Shown here in pieces: positions 1 through 5,113 of a stretch of 7,049 nt of DNA. Below the pieces are notes generated by a model. The model did not search any database. It was not told the origin of the DNA and saw only the letters and a list, made by a program, of their open reading frames with translations. The translations under genes and the position numbers were made by a program. The DNA comes from an uncultured Clostridia bacterium (GTDB taxonomy: Bacteria > Bacillota > Clostridia > Oscillospirales > Oscillospiraceae), in assembly GCA_945613045.1 (NCBI GenBank), contig CALZAG010000084.1, forward strand, positions 1 through 7,049, in the 5' to 3' direction. Position 1 is the first letter of the stretch. Each line of letters opens with the position of its first letter.

Positions 1-55
1 GATTTAGGTTCTCGTGCTGAGAGGCGTGCAGGTTCGACCCCTGTTACCCGCACCA
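1..55 (+). tRNA. tRNA-Leu (anticodon UAG), 5' part missing
   Basis: This is the 3' portion of a class II tRNA cut by the window edge. Bases 1-2 are the end of the 5' anticodon-stem strand. The 7-nt anticodon loop is 3-9 with anticodon TAG at 5-7, and the stem's 3' strand is TCTCG (10-14). A long variable arm follows: TGCT (15-18) and GGCG (23-26) pair around a GAGA tetraloop. The T-arm is GCAGG (28-32), loop TTCGACC (33-39) and CCTGT (40-44). The acceptor 3' strand is 45-51, the discriminator A is 52 and CCA is encoded at 53-55. The long variable arm together with anticodon UAG identifies leucine (reads CUN codons). The D-arm and 5' acceptor strand lie outside the window. Confidence 0.93.
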
Positions 56-58
56 CGT

Positions 59-93
59 CGGAGCGGACTTCATATCGTTCGCTCCGGCTTTTT
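59..93 (+). terminator. Intrinsic terminator of the tRNA-Leu transcript
   Basis: Bases 59-68 (CGGAGCGGAC) pair with 77-86 (GTTCGCTCCG) as a 10-bp stem with one G-U pair and an 8-nt loop. GC and a run of five T (89-93) follow. It begins 3 nt after the tRNA CCA end, so it should end the tRNA transcript and separate it from the methyltransferase gene. Confidence 0.88.
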
Positions 94-111
94 ACATATC
101 ACATAATGCTT

Positions 112-115
112 GGAG
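112..115 (+). promoter_or_regulatory. Ribosome binding site of the RNA methyltransferase
   Basis: GGAG lies 6 nt before the ATG at 122. It decides the start: the alternative TTG at 110 would place this site inside the coding region and has no site of its own. Confidence 0.75.
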
Positions 116-121
116 AAGCCT

Positions 122-970
122 ATGGCAAACATTATTGAGATAAAGGATTTTTCCGCGCCGGAGCTGGATGTTTACGCACGGCTGACGGAAAACCAGCTTT
201 TGAACCGGCGCGATCCCGAAAACGCCATGTTCATCGCCGAAAGCCCGCTCGTTATCGGTCGGGCTCTGGACGCCGGCTGCGTTCCCCTCTCCTTTCTGAT
301 GGAGACAAGACACGCCGAGGGCAAGGCGAAGGATATCCTCGCCCGCTGCCGCGGCGATATCCCAGTATACACGGCGGAGCTTGATGTTCTCACTCAGCTC
401 ACGGGCTTTCACCTTACCCGCGGGATGCTATGCGCCATGCTGCGCCCGAAGCTTCCCTCCGTCGAGGAGGTATGCGCGGACGCCCACAGGATCGCGGTGC
501 TTGAAAACGTGATGAACCCCACCAATATCGGCGCGATATTCCGCTCCGCCGCGGCGCTGGGCATCGACGCCGTGCTGCTTACAGCCGAAGGCAGCGATCC
601 GCTCTACCGCCGCGCGGTAAGAGTGAGCATGGGCACCGTTTTTCAGGTGCCGTGGACATATCTGGACGATGAGCGCTCATGGGTATCTCAGCTTCACGGG
701 CTGGGCTTCAAGACCGCTGCAATGGCCCTAAGCGGCGATTCCCTGCCAATATACGACAGGCGTCTCGCGGAGGTAGAAAAGCTCGCTATAGTGCTCGGCA
801 CCGAGGGCGACGGCCTTGCGGCAGGCACAATCGCCGAATGCGACTACACGGTGCGCATACCCATGTCCCACGGAGTTGACTCCCTGAACGTCGCCGCGGC
901 AAGCGCGGTGGCATTTTATCAGCTTGGGCTCATGCACGCACAGGAGCTTCCGTCCGGCAGAAAGGACTGA
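122..970 (+). CDS. TrmH/SpoU-family RNA 2'-O-ribose methyltransferase
   Basis: A 282-aa SPOUT-superfamily enzyme that transfers a methyl group from S-adenosylmethionine to a ribose 2'-OH in rRNA or tRNA. Residues about 15-110 form the substrate-binding-like N-terminal domain of this family (LTENQLLNRR, then FIAESPLVIGRAL). Residues about 122-272 form the knotted catalytic domain with all three SpoU motifs: NPTNIGAIFRS (132-142, with the conserved Asn and Arg141), VLGTEGDGL (224-232, Glu228) and IPMSHGVDSLNVAAA (246-260, Ser254 and Asn256). Length and two-domain layout fit RlmB- or TsnR-like members rather than the shorter TrmL type. The start is ATG 122, set by GGAG 6 nt upstream. The stop is 4 nt before malQ, so the two are probably cotranscribed. 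The exact modified nucleotide cannot be read from sequence. Placement just after a tRNA gene is probably chance. Confidence 0.92.
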   Translation: MANIIEIKDFSAPELDVYARLTENQLLNRRDPENAMFIAESPLVIGRALDAGCVPLSFLMETRHAEGKAKDILARCRGDIPVYTAELDVLTQLTGFHLTRGMLCAMLRPKLPSVEEVCADAHRIAVLENVMNPTNIGAIFRSAAALGIDAVLLTAEGSDPLYRRAVRVSMGTVFQVPWTYLDDERSWVSQLHGLGFKTAAMALSGDSLPIYDRRLAEVEKLAIVLGTEGDGLAAGTIAECDYTVRIPMSHGVDSLNVAAASAVAFYQLGLMHAQELPSGRKD

Positions 971-974
971 CATC

Positions 975-2468
975 ATGTCTGTAAAAAGAAGCAGCGGCAT
1001 ACTGCTGCCCATATCCGCCCTGCCCTCTGAATACGGCATCGGCACGATAGGCAGGGCCGCTTATGACTTTATTGATTTTCTCGCGGAGGCGAAGCAGTCA
1101 TGGTGGCAGATACTGCCCGTCGGTCCCACCGGCTGCGGAGACTCGCCGTATCAGAGCTTCTCCACCTTCGCGGGAAACCCGTATTTCATCGATCTTGAGC
1201 TGCTGTGCGGTGAAGGGCTGCTCGAAAAGTCCGAGCTTGACGCTATTGATTGGGGCAGCGAGCCTTCAAGGGTCGACTACGGCAAACTCTATGACAAGCG
1301 GCTCGGCGTTTTGAAAAAGGCCGCGGCAATGGGGCTTGCCGGAAACAGGAAAGAATTTGACGGCTTTGTCCGCGATAACGCGGGGTGGCTTCCGGATTAC
1401 GCGCTTTTTATGGCCGTTAAAAGGTATTTCGGAATGTCCGCGTGGTATGAGTGGCCGGACGAGGGCATCAGGCTGCGCAAGCCCGATGCGCTGAAAGAAT
1501 ACGCAGAACTTTTGAAGGATGAGGTCGAGTTTTTCGAGTACATACAGTTTCTGTTTTTCCGCCAGTGGGAGGCCATGCGCTCCTACGCCCGGGAAAATGG
1601 CGTGGGAATTATAGGCGACCTGCCCATATACGTTGCGCTCGATTCCGCCGACGTATGGGCACAGCCGGGCTGCTTCAGGCTCGACGAGAACAACATTCCC
1701 CTCGAGGTCGCGGGCGTGCCTCCCGACTATTTCAGTGAGGACGGTCAGCTCTGGGGAAACCCTCTGTACGACTATGAGGCTATGAAAAATGACGGCTACG
1801 GCTGGTGGATACGCCGCGTCGACGGGGCGGCCAAGCTGTTTGACGCGCTGAGGATAGACCACTTCCGCGGCTTTGAAAGCTACTGGGCCGTTCCCTACGG
1901 AGCCGAGACCGCCAAGGAAGGACGTTGGGTAAAGGGTCCGGGAATGGATCTTGTCGGCAGGCTGACGGCGTGGTTTCCAAACGTTCAGTTCATCGCCGAG
2001 GATCTGGGCACACTCGGTCCGGAGGTACGCGAGCTGCTGCGTGCATCCGGGCTTCCAGGCATGAAGGTGCTTGAATTTGCATTCGACCCGAAAGAACACA
2101 GCAGCTACCTGCCCCATTGCTATTGCCCCGACTGCGTCTGCTACACAGGCACTCACGACAACGCCCCACTTGCCGCGTGGCGGCAGGAGGCTTCCCCTGA
2201 GGAGCTTGAGTTTGCCGCCCGTTATCTCGGCCTTAATGACAGTGAGGGCTTTAACAGGGGCATCATCCGCGGCGGCATGAGCTCCGTCGCCTCACTGTTC
2301 GTCGCGCAAATGCAGGACTATCTTGGCCTTGGCGGCGACGCCAGAATGAACACCCCGGGCACCCTCGGCGGAAACTGGCAATGGAGGCTGACACCCTCTC
2401 AGATAAGCAGCGCACTTGCGGCCGATATCGCCGGAATGACGAAGCTCTACGGCAGATGCGGCGGCTGA
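975..2468 (+). CDS. malQ: 4-alpha-glucanotransferase (amylomaltase, GH77)
   Basis: A 497-aa cytoplasmic GH77 enzyme that moves maltosyl or longer alpha-1,4-glucan segments between glucans, used in maltodextrin and glycogen turnover. The length is normal for the compact bacterial form. Family landmarks are GILLPISALPSEYGIGT (8-24), GDSPYQSFSTFAGNPYFID (55-73), GDLPIYVALDSADVW (214-228), RIDHFRG (293-299, nucleophile Asp295), IAEDLG (340-345, acid/base Glu342), YTGTHDN (390-396, Asp395) and ARMNTPGTLGGNWQWR (456-471). All three catalytic carboxylates are present. The start is ATG 975, with AAAGGA (961-966) 8 nt upstream inside the end of the previous gene; the TTG at 924 would give a long overlap. 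One oddity is CYCPDCVC (382-389) just before the catalytic THD, where, from memory, the family usually has an Asn-containing non-Cys segment. The following NAP (396-398) also differs from the usual NDT. Confidence 0.96.
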   Translation: MSVKRSSGILLPISALPSEYGIGTIGRAAYDFIDFLAEAKQSWWQILPVGPTGCGDSPYQSFSTFAGNPYFIDLELLCGEGLLEKSELDAIDWGSEPSRVDYGKLYDKRLGVLKKAAAMGLAGNRKEFDGFVRDNAGWLPDYALFMAVKRYFGMSAWYEWPDEGIRLRKPDALKEYAELLKDEVEFFEYIQFLFFRQWEAMRSYARENGVGIIGDLPIYVALDSADVWAQPGCFRLDENNIPLEVAGVPPDYFSEDGQLWGNPLYDYEAMKNDGYGWWIRRVDGAAKLFDALRIDHFRGFESYWAVPYGAETAKEGRWVKGPGMDLVGRLTAWFPNVQFIAEDLGTLGPEVRELLRASGLPGMKVLEFAFDPKEHSSYLPHCYCPDCVCYTGTHDNAPLAAWRQEASPEELEFAARYLGLNDSEGFNRGIIRGGMSSVASLFVAQMQDYLGLGGDARMNTPGTLGGNWQWRLTPSQISSALAADIAGMTKLYGRCGG

Positions 2469-2503
2469 TATCGCCAATAAATATAGAAAGGTTTTGTTAA
2501 AAA

Positions 2504-3118
2504 ATGCTCCCGAAGCTTAACGCTCGGCGCTGCGTCACCGCTCTTATCGGCAGCGCCATACTGGCTTTCGGTCTGTATAATGTACACTCCATGTCCGGGG
2601 TTACGGAGGGCGGCGTGCTGGGGCTTACCCTGCTGCTGCAGCACTGGTTCGGTATTTCTCCGTCTATAAGCGGCTTTATTATGAATTTCCTCTGCTACCT
2701 GCTGGGCTTCAGGCTGCTGGGCAAGGAATTCATTGCCTACTCGGTGGTCGCAGGCGGAGGCTTTTCACTGTTCTATGCGGTCTTCGAGCGATTCCCGCCG
2801 CTTTGGCCGCAGCTTGCGGATACTCCGCTTCTCGCGGCTGTGATAGGCTCGCTGTTTGTGGGCATAGGCGTCGGCCTGTGCGTGCGGATAGGCTCCGCTC
2901 CTACCGGAGACGATTCGCTTGCGCTGAGCCTGTCGAGCCTGCTCAAAGTCGGCATACAGTGGATATATCTTGCCAGCGACCTCATAGTCCTCGCACTCTC
3001 GCTCAGCTATATCCCGCTCGGAAGACTCGTATACTCCCTGCTGACCGTTGTATTGTCGGGTCAGATCATCGGGTTTGTGCAGAGAATGAAATTACCGTCA
3101 AAAAAAGCAGCTCCCTGA
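2504..3118 (+). CDS. YitT-family (DUF161-type) integral membrane protein, short form
   Basis: A 204-aa, very hydrophobic protein with about five to six membrane segments (roughly 11-29, 53-72, 77-95, 107-128, 152-170 and 172-192). The motifs GGVLGLTLLLQHWFG (36-50) and, in the second half, RIGSAPTGDDSLALSLS (128-144) match the glycine-rich repeats I associate with YitT/YczE-type proteins. The C-terminal cytoplasmic DUF2179 domain of longer YitT proteins is absent, which is common for the roughly 200-aa group. Function is unknown; transport is often suggested without proof. The start is ATG 2504, with GAAAGG (2486-2491) 12 nt upstream, a somewhat long spacing. It lies 35 nt after malQ and no separate promoter is evident. 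The last eight or so codons and the TGA are formed by the 5' arm and loop of a terminator hairpin, so the tail LPSKKAAP may be shaped by that element rather than by protein function. Confidence 0.8.
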   Translation: MLPKLNARRCVTALIGSAILAFGLYNVHSMSGVTEGGVLGLTLLLQHWFGISPSISGFIMNFLCYLLGFRLLGKEFIAYSVVAGGGFSLFYAVFERFPPLWPQLADTPLLAAVIGSLFVGIGVGLCVRIGSAPTGDDSLALSLSSLLKVGIQWIYLASDLIVLALSLSYIPLGRLVYSLLTVVLSGQIIGFVQRMKLPSKKAAP

Positions 3119-3135
3119 GCTGCTTTTTTGACGGT
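3094..3135 (+). terminator. Long bidirectional terminator overlapping the YitT gene end (copy 1)
   Basis: ACCGTC (3094-3099), seven A (3100-3106) and GCAGCTC (3107-3113) pair with GAGCTGC (3117-3123), six T (3124-3129) and GACGGT (3130-3135). The stem is about 19 bp with one bulged A and a CCT loop. The A-run and T-run make it usable as a terminator on both strands. The YitT stop codon TGA (3116-3118) sits at the loop. Confidence 0.85.
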
Positions 3136-3153
3136 ATACAGGGCCTCGCAGAG

Positions 3154-3173
3154 TTCGCGCCCGCAGGCGCGAA
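3154..3173. repeat. Perfect inverted repeat, 8-bp stem
   Basis: TTCGCGCC (3154-3161) pairs perfectly with GGCGCGAA (3166-3173) around the loop CGCA. There is no T-run, so it is not a terminator. It is the second hairpin of the array between the YitT gene and the ECF operon. Confidence 0.8.
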
Positions 3174-3185
3174 TAAAATGGTATC

Positions 3186-3220
3186 TGTTTTCTGCGGCGA
3201 CATGCGCGTCGCAGAAAACA
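3186..3220. repeat. Perfect inverted repeat, 11-bp stem
   Basis: TGTTTTCTGCG (3186-3196) pairs with CGCAGAAAACA (3210-3220). The inner 13 nt can add a G-U, C-G and G-C pair; alternatively GCGAC (3197-3201) can pair with GTCGC (3208-3212). Two competing folds are therefore possible in the upper stem. Confidence 0.8.
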
Positions 3221-3242
3221 CTTATCACGGAGCGAGCGTCGA

Positions 3243-3265
3243 AATGTGCAACACAGGCGCACATT
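3243..3265. repeat. Perfect inverted repeat, 7-bp stem
   Basis: AATGTGC (3243-3249) pairs with GCACATT (3259-3265) over a 9-nt loop. A small 4-bp GCGC/GCGC hairpin with loop AGA (3269-3279) follows directly. This is the weakest member of the array. Confidence 0.6.
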
Positions 3266-3292
3266 GAGGCGCAGAGCGCAGTGCAAACCTTT

Positions 3293-3325
3293 TCGTCTGC
3301 AAAGTCAAGATGACTTTGCAGACGA
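3293..3325. repeat. Perfect inverted repeat, 15-bp stem
   Basis: Bases 3293-3307 (TCGTCTGCAAAGTCA) are perfectly complementary to 3311-3325 (TGACTTTGCAGACGA) with only AGA between. A perfect 15-bp palindrome is very unlikely by chance. It ends 2 nt before the second terminator hairpin, so the two could stack. Confidence 0.88.
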
Positions 3326-3327
3326 TT

Positions 3328-3360
3328 TGAAAAAAGCAGCTCCCTGAGCTGCTTTTTTCA
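3328..3360 (+). terminator. Bidirectional terminator (copy 2) upstream of the ECF operon
   Basis: TGA, six A and GCAGCTC (3328-3342) pair perfectly with GAGCTGC, six T and TCA-type closure (3346-3360) around loop CCT. It is a 15-bp stem with a U-run in either direction. The central 29 nt are identical to copy 1. It ends 19 nt before the -35 of the next operon and should block read-through into it. Confidence 0.85.
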
Positions 3361-3366
3361 TTTTAA

Positions 3367-3378
3367 CCCCCCGGGGGG
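3367..3378. repeat. C6G6 perfect palindrome
   Basis: Six C followed by six G (CCCCCCGGGGGG), directly between the second terminator and the -35 element of the ECF promoter. It could be a binding site or a structural DNA feature. No function can be assigned. Confidence 0.6.
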
Positions 3379-3379
3379 C

Positions 3380-3408
3380 TTGTGCGAATGCGTTTTACCC
3401 GATATTAT
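3380..3408 (+). promoter_or_regulatory. Predicted sigma-A promoter of the ECF operon
   Basis: The -10 is TATTAT (3403-3408, 5 of 6 to consensus) and the -35 is TTGTGC (3380-3385, 3 of 6) at an exact 17-nt spacing. The region is locally AT-rich within a GC-rich window. Transcription would begin near 3415, giving a leader of only about 20-25 nt before ATG 3438. The weak -35 next to the C6G6 palindrome leaves room for an activator or repressor, but this is inference. Confidence 0.6.
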
Positions 3409-3437
3409 ATCAGCAGTACAAACTTGGGGATCATGAC

Positions 3438-4265
3438 ATGATAAAAGCGAAAGACCTTATTTTTTCATACGACTGTGAGGGCGGCAGACACCGCAGCCTC
3501 GACGGGGCTTGCATCACCGTCAGGGACGGGGAGCTCGTTGCCGTTCTCGGCCATAACGGCTGCGGGAAGTCCACCCTTGTGAAGCATTTCAACGCCCTGC
3601 TTGAAGTACAGAAGGGCGAGCTGACCGTCGCGGGGCTTGATGCGAAAAGCGAAGCGAACATCTGGACGCTGCGCCGAAAGGTGGGCATGGTCTTTCAAAA
3701 CCCCGACAACCAGTTCGTGTCCTCCGTAGTCGCTGAGGACGTCGCCTTCGGCCTTGAAAACTACGGAGTCGACGGCTCGGAGATCCCCGAACGTGTGTCC
3801 GCCGCCCTCGCGCTCGTGGGTATGGCAGGCTTTGAAAGGCGCTCGCCCCATATGCTCTCGGGCGGGCAGAAGCAGCGGGTCGCCCTCGCCGGGGTGCTCG
3901 CCATGGACCCCGATATCCTCGTGTTCGACGAGGTCACCTCGATGCTCGACCCCGACGGCAGGCGCGAGGTGCTGTCCGTCATAAAACGGCTGCACTCACA
4001 GCAGGGCAAGACAATCGTGATGATAACCCACTATGTCGAGGAGGCGGTTTTTGCCGACCGCGTGTACCTCATGCACGACGGGCGTATGCTCGCCGACGGC
4101 GCCCCCCGCGAGATGCTCACCGATCTTGAGCTTCTGCGCAGGACCGGTCTCACTCCGCCCACACCGGTCCGAATGTACCATGACCTTAAGGCAGCCGGCT
4201 TTGAGCTTCCGTACTGTCCTCTCACAAATGAAGAGCTCGCGGAGGAATTATGCCGATTGAAGTAA
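3438..4265 (+). CDS. ecfA1: Energy-coupling factor transporter ATPase EcfA1
   Basis: A 275-aa cytoplasmic ABC ATPase (CbiO family), one half of the ATPase heterodimer powering an ECF vitamin importer. Seen in order: Walker A GHNGCGKST (38-46), Q-loop FQNPDNQF (86-93, Gln87), signature LSGGQKQR (140-147), Walker B ILVFDE (160-165, catalytic Glu165), D-loop region SMLDP (168-172) and switch His198 in ITHYVEEA. The DExTSMLDP form and FQNPDNQF are typical of the A1 rather than the A2 paralogue. All residues needed for ATP hydrolysis are present. GGGGA (3426-3430) lies 7 nt before the ATG. It is the first gene of a five-gene operon behind the 3380-3408 promoter. Its last 16 nt overlap ecfA2 in another frame, indicating translational coupling. 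Confidence 0.95.
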   Translation: MIKAKDLIFSYDCEGGRHRSLDGACITVRDGELVAVLGHNGCGKSTLVKHFNALLEVQKGELTVAGLDAKSEANIWTLRRKVGMVFQNPDNQFVSSVVAEDVAFGLENYGVDGSEIPERVSAALALVGMAGFERRSPHMLSGGQKQRVALAGVLAMDPDILVFDEVTSMLDPDGRREVLSVIKRLHSQQGKTIVMITHYVEEAVFADRVYLMHDGRMLADGAPREMLTDLELLRRTGLTPPTPVRMYHDLKAAGFELPYCPLTNEELAEELCRLK

Positions 4266-5113
4266 AAAACCTGTCTTTTACATACTCTGCCGGTACGCCT
4301 TTCGAAACGTCGGCTCTTAAAAACATCAGCCTTGAGATAAAAAACGGCGAATTTATCGGCGTCATGGGACACACCGGCTGCGGCAAATCAACGCTTATCC
4401 GTGCGCTTGCCGGACTTCTGCGCCCCAGCGAAGGAAGCATAGTTGTTGACGGCAGCGATATAAACGGGCGGCGCTATGACCGCTCCAAGCTGCGGCGGAA
4501 GCTGGGCGTCGTTTTCCAGTACCCCGAATGCCAGCTTTTCGAGACCACCGTGGAAAAGGACGTTGCTTTCGGGCTCAAGCACTCGGGGCTGAATAAGGAC
4601 GAGGTGACCGAGCGCGTCAGATGGGCGCTCGAGATCTGCGGCTTTGATTTTGAAAAGATCGCAAAGGCCTCGCCCATGGGGCTTTCCGGCGGTGAAAAGC
4701 GCAGAGTCGCCATCGCCGGAGTTCTCGCGGTAAAGCCTGAATACCTCATTCTCGACGAGCCCATCGCGGGGCTTGACCCCTTGGGGCGCGAGGCATTTCT
4801 TGAGCTAATAACCGGACTTAACGCCGACGGGATGACAATAATCATGGTCTCACACAACGCCGACTGCATCGGCGAATACGCACGCCGCGTACTGCTTCTG
4901 AACGGCGGCGAGCTCGTCGGCGACGGCAGTCCGCAGGAGCTGTTTTCCGACGTTGAGCGGATGCGCTCCCTTCATCTCGGCGTGAGCCGGAGCCGTGAGA
5001 TAGCGTGGCTGCTGAAAAAAGGCGGCATGGACATCCCGCAGGACATATGCTCGTATGACAGGCTGCTGCCCGCGGTGCTCGCACATCTGAGGGGCGGTGA
5101 TGAGCATGACTGA
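4250..5113 (+). CDS. ecfA2: Energy-coupling factor transporter ATPase EcfA2
   Basis: A 287-aa ABC ATPase, the partner of EcfA1 in the ECF module. Seen in order: Walker A GHTGCGKST (40-48), Q-loop FQYPECQLFE (89-98, Gln90), signature LSGGEKRR (145-152), Walker B YLILDE (165-170, Glu170), AGLDP (173-177) and switch His202 in MVSHNAD. The FQYPE.QLFE and DEP.AGLDP forms mark the A2 paralogue. The C-terminal extension after about 240 is normal for EcfA2 and contacts EcfT in known structures. The start ATG lies inside the end of ecfA1 (16-nt overlap); GGAGG (4241-4245) is 4 nt upstream, which is short but workable. Its end overlaps ecfT by 14 nt. Both ATPases have Cys rather than the more usual Ser in the Walker A loop, which is common among ABC proteins. 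Confidence 0.95.
   Translation: MPIEVKNLSFTYSAGTPFETSALKNISLEIKNGEFIGVMGHTGCGKSTLIRALAGLLRPSEGSIVVDGSDINGRRYDRSKLRRKLGVVFQYPECQLFETTVEKDVAFGLKHSGLNKDEVTERVRWALEICGFDFEKIAKASPMGLSGGEKRRVAIAGVLAVKPEYLILDEPIAGLDPLGREAFLELITGLNADGMTIIMVSHNADCIGEYARRVLLLNGGELVGDGSPQELFSDVERMRSLHLGVSRSREIAWLLKKGGMDIPQDICSYDRLLPAVLAHLRGGDEHD
5089..5094 (+). promoter_or_regulatory. Ribosome binding site of ecfT
   Basis: GAGGGG lies inside the end of ecfA2. It gives 5 nt spacing to ATG 5100, 11 nt to ATG 5106 and 2 nt to GTG 5097, so ATG 5100 is favoured. Confidence 0.6.

Larger units (their letters stand above)
3101..3358. repeat. Palindrome-rich element bounded by two identical 29-nt terminator cores
   Basis: The same 29 nt, six A then GCAGCTCCCTGAGCTGC then six T, occurs at 3101-3129 and 3330-3358 (229-nt period). 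Because the core is a palindrome, the copies are both direct and inverted repeats. Between them lie four further hairpins (3154-3173, 3186-3220, 3243-3265, 3293-3325) and no credible gene. The sequence immediately outside each core differs (GTC/GAC against TTG/CAT), so only the core is shared. This could be a small non-autonomous mobile or dispersed repeat, a duplication, or a structured noncoding transcript. The sequence does not decide among these. Confidence 0.6.

Noticed and set aside
78..107. Promoter for the RNA methyltransferase (CATAAT at 102-107)
   Set aside because: No acceptable -35 is present, and a start near 114 would remove the Shine-Dalgarno at 112-115.
110..121. TTG start extending the RNA methyltransferase by four residues
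   Set aside because: The TTG overlaps the GGAG that serves ATG 122 and has no ribosome site of its own.
924..974. TTG start extending MalQ by 17 residues
   Set aside because: It would overlap the methyltransferase by 47 nt, and the added residues do not resemble GH77. ATG 975 has AAAGGA at 8 nt.
1266..2156. A 296-aa open frame on the minus strand inside malQ
   Set aside because: It lies fully antisense to a gene with all GH77 motifs, shows no recognisable domain and has no clear ribosome site. Long antisense frames are common in GC-rich coding DNA.
3061..3313. Small open frames on both strands across the hairpin array (for example 3128-3313 + and 3061-3264 -)
   Set aside because: They start inside terminator stems or lack ribosome sites, and their translations are low-complexity readings of inverted repeats.
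3094..3360. CRISPR array
   Set aside because: The hairpins differ from each other in sequence and spacing. Only the two end copies are identical, with no repeat-spacer periodicity.
3361..3437. Vitamin riboswitch controlling the ECF operon
   Set aside because: The predicted leader is only about 20-25 nt. I saw no TPP, FMN, cobalamin, THF or preQ1 signature there or in the hairpin array upstream.
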